Part shown: positions 17,706 to 25,296 of the stretch, piece after piece
Layout: each line of letters opens with the position of its first letter
Position numbering within the stretch: the first letter of the stretch is position 1
Assembly (NCBI GenBank): GCA_039185015.1
Contig: JBCDAU010000022.1
Location: forward strand, 21,288 to 85,287
Length of the DNA: 64,000 bases
Direction: 5' to 3'
DNA from: JBCBSZ01 sp039185015
GTDB lineage: Bacteria; Actinomycetota; Acidimicrobiia; Acidimicrobiales; Poriferisodalaceae
Position numbers and translations under genes: made by a program
Notes under the pieces: generated by a model
Databases searched by the model: none
What the model saw: the letters and a program-made list of their open reading frames with translations, nothing else
Told to the model about the DNA's origin: nothing

Positions 17706-19022
17706 TCAGGCGAGGCCGGTGAACATGTCGTCGACGCTCGCTTCGGAGGCGTCGGCGTCGGCCAGGGCGGTGTCCAGCGAGCTGGGTTCGTCCACGGCCG
17801 GGGGCGGAGGCGGCGGGGTCGCCGCCTCCGGCGGGTCGCTCGCCGAGACGAGCGCGGTCACGCCGGCCTCGGTGGGAGCGGGTCCGGCGATCGCGTCGAC
17901 CGCCGGGATCTCGGGGACCTCGACCGCGGCGATCCCGGCGAGGGGATCGACGACGGTGGGGTCCGCGTTCGGGGTGGGTGGCGGATCGGTCGTCGCCAAG
18001 GGGTCCGCGTTCGGGATGGGTGCCAGCTCGGCCGTCGCCGACGGATCCTCGGGCGCGAGCTCCCCGGTCAGCGGGTCGATGGACCCCGGCTCTGCGGAGG
18101 GGAGATCGGTAGCCGAGGCCCCGGACGAGAAGCCGGCGTCGGCGTCCCACTCGCGGATCGTGCCCTGGTCGGTCGTGACCGCGACCATCTCCACCCCGGC
18201 GTCGAGGCCGGCTCCGAGCACGTCGATGTCTGCCTCGGCCTGGAAGCCCTCGATGACGGTCTCGCCGTCGTCGAGTCGCTGGTAGCCGATCGAGCCGCCG
18301 ATCGTGCCCAGCCCGGGCTGGGTGTAGGAGCCCTCGAGCCCGACCACCAGTGCGCTGCCGTCGTCGTCCTCCAGGTACGTGACGTCGACGCCGCCGCGGA
18401 TGACCGAGCCGTCGGGCCGGCGGAGCGTGCCGTCGGCGTCGACCGAGACACCGAAGTGCTCGTCGGTGCGGACGACGTCGACCTCTGCCGAGCCGGACAC
18501 CAGCCCGTACGGCGTCGGGAACGTGCCCCGGGCCTCGACGTCGACCACCAGGTCGCCGTCCGCTCCGACCTGCACGGCGCCGGCGGCGTAGGGCAGGGGG
18601 CCCCAGTCCACTCCGGCGGCGCCCGAGGCGCTCAGGCCGTCCTGGTCGATGGCGAGTGCCATGTTCTGGTCCAGCGCGCCGGCCGTGTGGTGGATGCCGT
18701 CCTCGCCGATGCCGGCGCTGACGTTGGCGATCGGACCGAGGTGAACGCCGGCGGAGAAGTTGCCGTTCTCCCAGTCGAGGTCCACGACGCCGCCGGTCAC
18801 CCGTTCGATGGGATCGAACACGTAGTCGTCGGTCAGGTCGAGCACCCCGGAGAGCGCCCCACCCGACATGCTGTCGGCGGCGTTGCCGACCACGGCGACC
18901 GCCTCGGCGGTCCCCGAGGCGAGCGCCCCGACGGTGTCGACGGCGGCGTCGGCGACCTCGGTGGCGGCGTCCCACGCGGCACCGGCCACGTCGCTCGCCT
19001 TGTCCTTGATCCAGCCCAACAT
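17706..19022 (-). CDS. IniB-like Ala/Gly-rich protein with the same C-terminal tail
   Basis: A 438-residue protein. The N terminus (MLGWIKDKASDVAGAAWDAA) is an amphipathic Ala-rich helix. Residues about 65-280 are repetitive strand-forming segments rich in Gly, Val and Asp. Residues 290-415 are low-complexity Pro/Ala/Asp with two DPLA-type repeats and a run of prolines. The last 19 residues, LADADASEASVDDMF plus TGLA, match the tail of the protein encoded next (16581). ATG 19022 is chosen over GTG 19025 because GGAGG lies 8 bases before it. It resembles IniB in position and Gly/Ala composition only; I would not assert homology. Confidence 0.6.
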   Translation of the reverse strand: MLGWIKDKASDVAGAAWDAATEVADAAVDTVGALASGTAEAVAVVGNAADSMSGGALSGVLDLTDDYVFDPIERVTGGVVDLDWENGNFSAGVHLGPIANVSAGIGEDGIHHTAGALDQNMALAIDQDGLSASGAAGVDWGPLPYAAGAVQVGADGDLVVDVEARGTFPTPYGLVSGSAEVDVVRTDEHFGVSVDADGTLRRPDGSVIRGGVDVTYLEDDDGSALVVGLEGSYTQPGLGTIGGSIGYQRLDDGETVIEGFQAEADIDVLGAGLDAGVEMVAVTTDQGTIREWDADAGFSSGASATDLPSAEPGSIDPLTGELAPEDPSATAELAPIPNADPLATTDPPPTPNADPTVVDPLAGIAAVEVPEIPAVDAIAGPAPTEAGVTALVSASDPPEAATPPPPPPAVDEPSSLDTALADADASEASVDDMFTGLA

Positions 19023-19138
19023 CACCGGACCTCCGGTGACGGCTGGGGGTGCGTCGTCGTCATGGAGTGAACGTACGAAGCGTGCGTCTCCGGGTCGTCG
19101 GGCGTGTGCCCGAACGACCTCCCGATCGAGGAAGCCAT
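19022..19138 (-). CDS. Possible 38-residue small protein, FGHxPDD/ASYV motif
   Basis: A short frame from ATG 19138 that ends in TGATG, overlapping the start of the 438-residue gene by one base. It begins 13 bases after the upstream acidic protein gene. The product contains SFGHTPDDPETHASYVHS, which matches RFGHPPDDLGDLASYVRS encoded just before the Hsp70-like gene (22103-22219). The coupling and peptide similarity favour a gene. Against this, the identical T-ending codons (GCT, GTT) in both copies, unlike the strong G/C wobble nearby, fit DNA-level conservation equally well. Confidence 0.35.
   Translation of the reverse strand: MASSIGRSFGHTPDDPETHASYVHSMTTTHPQPSPEVR
19069..19115. promoter_or_regulatory. 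47-base conserved element, copy 1
   Basis: Plus-strand GAACGTACGAAGCG, 12 variable bases, then TCGTCGGGCG, two variable bases and TGCCCGAAC. Thirty-six of 47 positions match the copy at 22126-22172 with no gaps. It contains two dyads, CGTACG and TCGGG-N6-CCCGA. It lies 46 bases before the ATG of the 438-residue gene. Candidate promoter or operator for the locus, or part of a small coding sequence. Confidence 0.5.
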
Positions 19139-19151
19139 GTCAGCGGGCTCC

Positions 19152-19466
19152 TCACCCGAGACCGAACCCGTCGAAGGGCTCGGTCTCGGAGACGGCGTCG
19201 AGGCCCGGCTCGGGCTCGATCGCGGTGATGGTCGGGGGATCGTCGAAGCCGAGTCCGAGCTCGGCGTCGGACCGGTCGACGGCCAGCAGCTGGGTCTCGA
19301 TGAGACCGAGGTGCGTGTCGTCGGCGGCGACGAGCTCGGTATCCGCAAGCGGCAGCAGCTCGACGTCGTGCTGGGCGTCCGCTGCAGCCGGGAGCACGGG
19401 CAGCGGGGTGTCGAAGGGGTCGCCGAGCAGGTCGTCGGCGAACAGCGGGTCGTGGTCGAGTGACAT
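19152..19466 (-). CDS. Small acidic protein, unknown function
   Basis: A 104-residue strongly acidic protein with many Leu-Asp pairs and no recognised domain. It starts MSLDHDPLFADDLLGDPF and ends ETEPFDGFGLG. The N-terminal ADDLLGDPF resembles the last residues of the upstream Hsp70-like protein (TDDLLDDPLGV). ATG 19466 has a GGAG seven bases upstream; an earlier ATG at 19484 would add six residues. It begins 24 bases after the Hsp70-like stop, so it is cotranscribed. I infer an adaptor or partner role because several operon products share short acidic-hydrophobic ends. Confidence 0.6.
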   Translation of the reverse strand: MSLDHDPLFADDLLGDPFDTPLPVLPAAADAQHDVELLPLADTELVAADDTHLGLIETQLLAVDRSDAELGLGFDDPPTITAIEPEPGLDAVSETEPFDGFGLG

Positions 19467-19490
19467 CGGGTTCTCCGTTCGCATCGGTGC

Positions 19491-22097
19491 TCAGACGCCC
19501 AGGGGGTCGTCGAGCAGGTCGTCGGTCGCCTCGTCGACGACCGGGGTCGGGACCGCGGGCTCGTCGGCGGGGTCGTAGAACTCCCCGCCGGGGACGATCG
19601 CGGTCTGGAAGGTCTCCTCCGCCGGTGGCGGCTCTGCTCCGACGACCTCGGGGATGAGGTCGCGGGTCAGGCGGCCGTCGTCCGGGTTGGCGGCATGGGT
19701 CTCCGGTGGTGCTTCGGGCACCTCGGCCCCCGGTTCCGTGAGGATCAACGGGTCCGTCGCGTCGGAACCTTCGACCGGATCGACCGGGTCGGTGCCGAGC
19801 ACGTCGTCCCCGACTTCGTCCCCGAGCTCGTCGTCCGCACTCGGCGCATCCGATCCGTCCGTCGGTGACACGGGGCCACCGACGTCGTCGATCGTGGGAG
19901 CGTCGTCCTCGCCGGCGTCCTCCACCGGCTGGGCGACGTCCTCGGTCTCGGCCGGCGCGGCCGTGTCGTCACGATCCTCGTCGCCGTCGTGCCCGTCCTC
20001 GTCCGCCTCGACGACCTCGTCGAAGACGTCGGTCGGGATCGTCGAATCGGTCGGAGCGTCGGAGCCGACTGGGTCCGGTACAGGTGGCGGATCCTCGGGC
20101 GGCTCCGCAGGGGTCTCCGGCGGCGCCTGGTCTGCCGGGACCGGTTCGTCCTCGCGCGCCTCCTCGATCAGCGCGTCGATGCGCTGGTCCTGCGCGAAGT
20201 CGCGCATCCGGTCCTCGAACTCGTACCGCAGCGCTGCGACGGCCTCGTCGACCGACTGTCCGGGCGCAGCCCGGAAGCGATCGAGCAGACCGTCGAGGTC
20301 GCGGCGGAGTCGGTCGGCGTCCTCCGGAGAGGTCCCCTCGGGCAGCTCGAGGCCGCCGAGGCGATCGCGGAGCTGGTCGCGCACGGCCTCCAGCTCGGGA
20401 TCGGACAGGATCGGGGGCAGCACCGTGGACTCGGTCGCCGAGGCAGCGGCGATGTCGGGCCGAGCAGCGGTGGGGACGGCGGGCTCCTGGTTGGTCGGGT
20501 TCGGTCGTGCGGGGCGGGGCTGCCCTGCGAACGTGGCAGCGCGACTGTCGGCGGGCGCAGCCGGGGCGGCGGCCGTCGACGCCGCCGAGAACGAGGCTGG
20601 CGATCCGCCACCTCCTGCGTCATTCGTCGCGGCGGTGCCCACGTCGGCTGGGCCGGGTCCGGCATCGAACTCGTCGAGGGCGGGCGGCTCGAAGAAGGCG
20701 GCCGCGTCCTCGATCTGGTCGGCGACCGCGTCGCTGATGGCCTCCACGTCGTCAGCGCTGAGCTCGTCGTCGGCTGGGAGACCGACGTCGCCCGGGAGCT
20801 CGTCGGCCGCGAGCTGCTGCTCGTCGTCGCCGTCCCACCATCGCCGGTAGGCGAGGTAGCCGCCGACCCCGACCGCAGCCGTGGTCGCACCGGCCGCGCC
20901 GACGCTCACGAGCTTGCGGAGCGTCCGCCGACGCTCCGGATCGGTCGATCCCTCGCCGCGGGGCCGGCGCGTCGATTCGCGCCCGGGGGAGGCGGCCGCG
21001 TCGGCGACATCCTCCGCGGTGGGGGCGTCCGTCGCATCGGCGCGTGCGGCGCCCGATGCGACCGCAGCGCCGGCCGCGATGGCCAGCTCCGGGTCGGCCC
21101 CGGGGATGGTGGGCGCGCCGACGGCGGATGCCACGGCCTCGCCCACCAGGGGGATCCGTGAGGTGCCGCCGACCAGGACGACCGCCTCGAGCTCGTCCTC
21201 ACCGATCCCGGCGCCGCCGACGGCCCGTCGCAGCGCGCCGACAGCGTCGTCGAGTCGGGGCCGCAGCGCGGCCTCGAGCTCGGTGCGGGCCATGCGGACC
21301 TCGGTGTCGAGACCGGGGAGACGCACCGGGATGGTGGTCTCGGTCTCCGAGCTCAGCGCCTCCTTGGCGGCCACGCAGGCGAGGCGCAGCCGGGCGACGC
21401 CGGCCCGCACATCCGGGTCGGTGGCGTCGAGCTCGCGGAGCTGGCCGTCGAGCACGGCGTCGACGTGAGCGAGGACCAGGTGGTCGACGTCCACGCCGCC
21501 GAGGCGCTCCAGCCCCTCCGGCCGACCGAGCACCTCGGCGCCGTCGGTGGTCGAGCGGACGATGGCGACGTCGACGGTTCCGCCGCCGACGTCGAACGCC
21601 GCGACGACCTGGCCCGGACGGATCCCGCCGAGCGCGAGGTGGTGCCGCACGGCAGCCACCGGCTCGGGCAGGAGGACGATCCGGTCCTCGACGTCGGCCA
21701 GCCGAGCGGCCTCCCGCAGCAGGTCGAGCTTGAACTCTCCCCAGTTGGCGGGGTGGGTCAGCGCGAGCTCCTCGACGGCCTCGCCGACCTGGGTCTCGGC
21801 CCGGTCGACGGTGTGCCGGAGCAGGTGCCCCATCAGCGCTTCTGCGCCGTACGGGGTGCCGTCCAGCACGTACGGGGCGCTGTCGCCCAGCCGTCGCTTG
21901 AACTCGCGGGCACCCGCTGCCGGGTGCTGGGCCAGGTGCGCCTCGGCGGCTTCGCCGACGAGCACCGTGCCCTGGTCGATGGCCACCACCGACGGCATGG
22001 CGATCGTCCGGTCCGCCAGCTGCACGGCCTCGGGGCCGGTGCTGGCATGAACCGCTGCTGCCGTCCAGGTGGTCCCGAGATCTACTCCGAGACGCAT
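19491..22097 (-). CDS. Membrane-anchored Hsp70-family (DnaK-like ATPase) protein
   Basis: An 868-residue protein. Residues 1-350 are an actin/Hsp70 nucleotide-binding domain: phosphate 1 DLGTTWT (6-12), phosphate 2 FDVGGGTVDVA (168-178) and adenosine motif VLVGGTSRIP (307-316). No DnaK substrate-binding domain follows. Instead a basic segment (RRRTLRK) precedes one transmembrane helix (about 395-417), then 450 residues of acidic, Pro/Ala-rich, probably disordered sequence with a short helical patch near 600, ending DDLLDDPLGV. ATG 22097 has AGGAGG nearby. The N-terminal ATPase should be cytosolic and the tail outside, or the reverse. It heads the tail-protein and GTPase operon. Confidence 0.85.
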   Translation of the reverse strand: MRLGVDLGTTWTAAAVHASTGPEAVQLADRTIAMPSVVAIDQGTVLVGEAAEAHLAQHPAAGAREFKRRLGDSAPYVLDGTPYGAEALMGHLLRHTVDRAETQVGEAVEELALTHPANWGEFKLDLLREAARLADVEDRIVLLPEPVAAVRHHLALGGIRPGQVVAAFDVGGGTVDVAIVRSTTDGAEVLGRPEGLERLGGVDVDHLVLAHVDAVLDGQLRELDATDPDVRAGVARLRLACVAAKEALSSETETTIPVRLPGLDTEVRMARTELEAALRPRLDDAVGALRRAVGGAGIGEDELEAVVLVGGTSRIPLVGEAVASAVGAPTIPGADPELAIAAGAAVASGAARADATDAPTAEDVADAAASPGRESTRRPRGEGSTDPERRRTLRKLVSVGAAGATTAAVGVGGYLAYRRWWDGDDEQQLAADELPGDVGLPADDELSADDVEAISDAVADQIEDAAAFFEPPALDEFDAGPGPADVGTAATNDAGGGGSPASFSAASTAAAPAAPADSRAATFAGQPRPARPNPTNQEPAVPTAARPDIAAASATESTVLPPILSDPELEAVRDQLRDRLGGLELPEGTSPEDADRLRRDLDGLLDRFRAAPGQSVDEAVAALRYEFEDRMRDFAQDQRIDALIEEAREDEPVPADQAPPETPAEPPEDPPPVPDPVGSDAPTDSTIPTDVFDEVVEADEDGHDGDEDRDDTAAPAETEDVAQPVEDAGEDDAPTIDDVGGPVSPTDGSDAPSADDELGDEVGDDVLGTDPVDPVEGSDATDPLILTEPGAEVPEAPPETHAANPDDGRLTRDLIPEVVGAEPPPAEETFQTAIVPGGEFYDPADEPAVPTPVVDEATDDLLDDPLGV

Positions 22098-22102
22098 GTC
22101 GT

Positions 22103-22219
22103 CTACCTCCTCGATGAACAGCTGCGAACGTACGAAGCGAGGTCGCCGAGATCGTCGGGCGGATGCCCGAACCGGGACCGGTACCGCACCCGAGGGGCGG
22201 CCCGGTCCCGATCCGTCAC
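22103..22219 (-). CDS. Possible 38-residue small protein, FGHxPDD/ASYV motif
   Basis: GTG 22219 overlaps the TGA of the upstream LuxR gene (GTGA) and the frame runs 38 codons to a TAG six bases before the Hsp70-like ATG. It encodes RFGHPPDDLGDLASYVRS, matching the small frame at 19022-19138. Two of the conserved residues use different synonymous codons in the two copies. Other wobble bases are identical, so peptide-level selection is not proven. The 5' third is Arg-rich and unlike the other copy. Confidence 0.3.
   Translation of the reverse strand: MTDRDRAAPRVRYRSRFGHPPDDLGDLASYVRSCSSRR
22126..22172. promoter_or_regulatory. 47-base conserved element, copy 2
   Basis: The same GAACGTACGAAGCG-N12-TCGTCGGGCG-N2-TGCCCGAAC arrangement as at 19069-19115, here 28 bases before the Hsp70-like ATG. 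The ribosome-binding AGGAGG lies between element and start. The inner dyad TCGGG-N6-CCCGA is at 22155-22170. Confidence 0.5.
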
Positions 22220-24783
22220 GCGGACCGCTGCTCCGGCGCCGGGAGGGCCCGGTTGACGAGCGCGGCGAGCTCGGCCCGGGAGCGGATCTGGAGCTTCGGG
22301 TAGATGCGCTGGAGGTGGGAGTCCACCGTCTTCACGCTCAGGTACAGCTCGTCGGCCGCAGCCCGGTTCGTCAGGCCGCGACTCACCGCCAGGGCCACGC
22401 GGCGCTCCGCGTCGGTCAGGGGCGCCAACACGTCCGGGGTCGCCGGCCCGTCCGGCTCCTCCTCGGTGGGCTCCAACCGGTCGAGCCGCGGGATGAATCC
22501 GGCCACGCCGCTGGGGACGATGAGGCGGGCGACCTCCACCGCGGTGGATCGCACGTCGTCCCACCGACGGCTCCGGTGATGTCGGGCTGTGGCGTCGATG
22601 AGGACCTCTGCGAGCGTGAGCGCAGGACCGCGGTCCCGCAGCCGAGCGAGCATCGCCTCGATGAGGCCGTCGTCGGCGGCGAGCGTGGCGCGGGCCCGTA
22701 CGAGGTCGAGCGTGGGCGTCGCTTGGCGAGACCCGTCCTCGGCCGCCTCCAGCCACGCTGTGGCGTCCTTCGCCCGGCCGCTCTCGACGAGGGCGATCAC
22801 CAGGTCGGCGACCGGGCCCGTGGGGTCGAGCTGTCGAGCGCGAGCGAGGTTGCGCAGGCCCTGGTCGATGCGTCCCATCGACCACGCCAGGCACCCGGCG
22901 GTGTGACGGGCCGATGCCTCCTGGCGAGCCATGCGGAGCTGCTCGAACAGCGGGATGACCCGGTCGAGGGCGGCGACGGCGTCGCTGACGTCGGCGGTGA
23001 GGAAGCGTGCGTGCGCCTGTTCGCGGGCCACGACGGCCCGTGCGACCTGCGAGTCGCTCGGCAGGCGATCGAGCGCGGCGTCGAGCAGGCGGGTCGCAGC
23101 GACGGGCTCGGCGCGGAGACCGAGGATGCGGGCACGAAGCGCCACGGCCTCGGCCGGATCCCAGGCCGTCGCTCCGTCGACGGCACCCGGCAGCGCCCGT
23201 TCTGCGCGGTCGAGCTCGCCGTAGCGGAGGTGGACCTCGGCCCGGCGGATCGCCGCGCGCACCTCCAGCGAGTGGGCGTCGGCGCCGACGGGCTGGGTCT
23301 CGTGCTCGAGGTACGGACCGGCCTCGACCTGCCCGTTGAGGATGAGGATGGCTCCGGCCAGCTCGGCGGCCGGGCCTCGGTCCACCTGTCGGAGCACCTC
23401 GCCGGCCACGTCGACCGCCGTGCGGCCCTGGCCGCTCGCGTACGCCGCATCGGCGAAGAGCGCGTCCACGACCGGACGCTCCGCGGCCGTCGCCTGACCG
23501 GCGGCCGCTCGCAGCTCGGTGACCGCAGCGGCCTCGCCGTGGAGCCACCGCATCGCGGCGCTCCGGGCGACGCGGAGGGCGACCCCGTCGTGGAAGGGCG
23601 CGTCGAGCGCTCGACCGAGCGCAGCGACGTCCCCCTGGCCCGTCCAGGCACCGAGGGCGGCGATGGTCCGCCCGAGGCGCTCGGCCTCCTCGCTGGTGAG
23701 GTCGGCGGCCTGCGCGCTGGCGATCGCGGCCGTGGCCAGCCGACCCTGGCGGCGAGCACCCCCGGCGATCGTGTCGAGCGCGGCGGCGACGTCGTCGTCG
23801 TGCCCCTCGGCGGCCGCGGCGAGCTGCCACGTGCGGGCCTCGGCGTACCGGGGATCGGTCATGGCGGTGGCGAGCGCGTGATGCACCCGACGTCGCTCCG
23901 CCGGGCTCAGCCGGTGGTACGCGGTGCCACCGACCGCCGGATGGGCGAGGGCGACCGCGACGCCTCGGACCCGGACCAATCCGCCCTCGACGAGCTCGTC
24001 GAAGGCCGTCCGAGACCCCGTGAGGGCGGTCGACGCCGAGGTGACGACGGCGAGGTCGCTCGTGGCGTCCGCCGTCACCACGGCGAGGCCCAGCACGTGG
24101 CTCGTCGGGAGCGCAGCGACGGTCGTGGCGATTCGATCGTCGGCGTCCTCGGGCGCCTCGGCGATCGGGGTCGGGCCTCGTTCGCTCGCATCGGATGGGC
24201 CGAGGGTGAGCGCTTCGTCTGCGCCGTGGGCCAACCGGTGGTCGGTGGTGCCGGGAGCGACGATGGCGATCGAAGCCAGGCGTGCGTCGTCGATGCGGGC
24301 GAGCGCGAAGGCCAGCAGGGTGGAGCTGGCGTCGTCCACGAGCTCCGCGCCGTCGACGACCAGCACGAGCGGTCGGGCCGCCGTGGCGCCGACCAGCAGC
24401 CGCCGGAGTCCGGTCCGCGCGGCCCGCGGATCGACGTCACCCTCGCGGAGCGCAGCGGCGGCTCGCAGGCTCGCGGCCTCCTCCGCCGGGAGCTCGGCGA
24501 CGTGCTCGTCGAGGTCCTCGATGAGGCTGAGCAGCGATGAGTAGGCGAGGTCGGAATCGCCGACGCGGCCGCGGACGACGACGAGCCGGGCGCCGGCCTC
24601 GGCGGTCACCGCGGCGAGGGCGTCGAGCGTGGTCCGGCGGTGCTCGCCTCCGGGCAGCTCGACCACGAGGCGGGTGGTCCGGCCGCCGATCCCGCCGAGT
24701 ACGGCGTCGGCGAGGGGCTGCAGGGCGGCGGTCAGCGGTGTGGCGATCTGTGGGGTCGGCATCGTGGGCATCTCCGGGGTCAT
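22216..24783 (-). CDS. LuxR-family large regulator with degenerate NTPase domain
   Basis: An 855-residue LAL-type regulator. The C terminus has a GerE helix-turn-helix (LTDAERRVALAVSRGLTNRA, then SVKTVDSHLQRIYPKLQI). The N-terminal NTPase fold is recognisable, but the Walker A site is lost: residues 43-52 read LPGGEHRRTT, lacking the GKT/S core. Walker B is also weak (LVLVVDGAELVDD). The middle is TPR-like helical repeats. The ATG overlaps the upstream gene by 4 bases (ATGA). It probably does not hydrolyse ATP and may pair with the intact LuxR protein at 25297. Its position before the Hsp70/GTPase operon suggests it regulates that operon. Confidence 0.82.
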   Translation of the reverse strand: MTPEMPTMPTPQIATPLTAALQPLADAVLGGIGGRTTRLVVELPGGEHRRTTLDALAAVTAEAGARLVVVRGRVGDSDLAYSSLLSLIEDLDEHVAELPAEEAASLRAAAALREGDVDPRAARTGLRRLLVGATAARPLVLVVDGAELVDDASSTLLAFALARIDDARLASIAIVAPGTTDHRLAHGADEALTLGPSDASERGPTPIAEAPEDADDRIATTVAALPTSHVLGLAVVTADATSDLAVVTSASTALTGSRTAFDELVEGGLVRVRGVAVALAHPAVGGTAYHRLSPAERRRVHHALATAMTDPRYAEARTWQLAAAAEGHDDDVAAALDTIAGGARRQGRLATAAIASAQAADLTSEEAERLGRTIAALGAWTGQGDVAALGRALDAPFHDGVALRVARSAAMRWLHGEAAAVTELRAAAGQATAAERPVVDALFADAAYASGQGRTAVDVAGEVLRQVDRGPAAELAGAILILNGQVEAGPYLEHETQPVGADAHSLEVRAAIRRAEVHLRYGELDRAERALPGAVDGATAWDPAEAVALRARILGLRAEPVAATRLLDAALDRLPSDSQVARAVVAREQAHARFLTADVSDAVAALDRVIPLFEQLRMARQEASARHTAGCLAWSMGRIDQGLRNLARARQLDPTGPVADLVIALVESGRAKDATAWLEAAEDGSRQATPTLDLVRARATLAADDGLIEAMLARLRDRGPALTLAEVLIDATARHHRSRRWDDVRSTAVEVARLIVPSGVAGFIPRLDRLEPTEEEPDGPATPDVLAPLTDAERRVALAVSRGLTNRAAADELYLSVKTVDSHLQRIYPKLQIRSRAELAALVNRALPAPEQRSA

Positions 24784-25205
24784 GGCCGCATCGCGACGAG
24801 GACGCGTCGGTCGTTGAGGTGGTGCGTCTCGACGTCGAAGCCCGCGACGGCCGCGGCGGCGGCGAGGCGGTCGTCGTCGAGGTCGACGAGAGCGATCGCG
24901 AGGCCGCGATCGACGAGCGAGGCTCGGCAGACGGCGAGCGTCTCGGAAGGTCGGAGCGCCAGCGGGCACGCGACGACGAGGTCGAAGGGACCGTCGGCGA
25001 CGAGGCGGACCGTGGGGTGATCGTCCTCGGTCGCGGCGGACACGACGGTGGCGTCGGGATGTCGCTCACAGAGCTGTCGGGCGAGCGGTCGGCCACCGCG
25101 CCCGACGACGGCGATGCGCGCCGGCCGGTGGCCGCGTCGGAGCAGGGCCTCGGCCACGACATCGTCGAGGAGCGGATCGACGATCGGAGCGGATGGGCGG
25201 GTCAT
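24780..25205 (-). CDS. Rossmann-like protein, unknown function
   Basis: A 141-residue protein. It shows alternating strand-helix pattern with an N-terminal glycine-rich turn (RIAVVGRGGRPLARQL), a second strand ATVVSAATED, and FDLVVACPLAL as a probable fourth strand, ending in HHLNDRRVLVAMRP. This looks like a minimal SAM-methyltransferase or nucleotide-binding Rossmann fold, but motif I is not canonical. It sits between the two large LuxR genes and overlaps the second by 4 bases, so it is likely cotranscribed with it. ATG 25205 follows a region with two direct repeats. Confidence 0.55.
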   Translation of the reverse strand: MTRPSAPIVDPLLDDVVAEALLRRGHRPARIAVVGRGGRPLARQLCERHPDATVVSAATEDDHPTVRLVADGPFDLVVACPLALRPSETLAVCRASLVDRGLAIALVDLDDDRLAAAAAVAGFDVETHHLNDRRVLVAMRP

Positions 25206-25222
25206 GTCGTCATCATCCGGAC

Positions 25223-25238
25223 TCGGGTGTTCTCCCGA
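25223..25238. promoter_or_regulatory. TCGGG-N6-CCCGA dyad
   Basis: A 16-base dyad with the same arms and spacing as those inside the 47-base elements at 19098-19113 and 22155-22170. It lies 18 bases before the ATG at 25205. Candidate operator shared by the locus. Confidence 0.4.
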
Positions 25239-25241
25239 ATC

Positions 25242-25280
25242 GGTGATGACTACGTACGGGTGCGCGGCGACGACTACGTA
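25242..25280. promoter_or_regulatory. Direct repeat pair GG(C/T)GA(C/T)GACTACGTA
   Basis: Two 15-base units, GGTGATGACTACGTA (25242-25256) and GGCGACGACTACGTA (25266-25280), start 24 bases apart in the gap between the two LuxR-region genes. Each ends in the palindrome TACGTA. Tandem sites on about two helical turns are typical of operators for dimeric regulators; either local LuxR protein could bind. Confidence 0.5.
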
Positions 25281-25296
25281 GGACTTCGCAGGCCGC

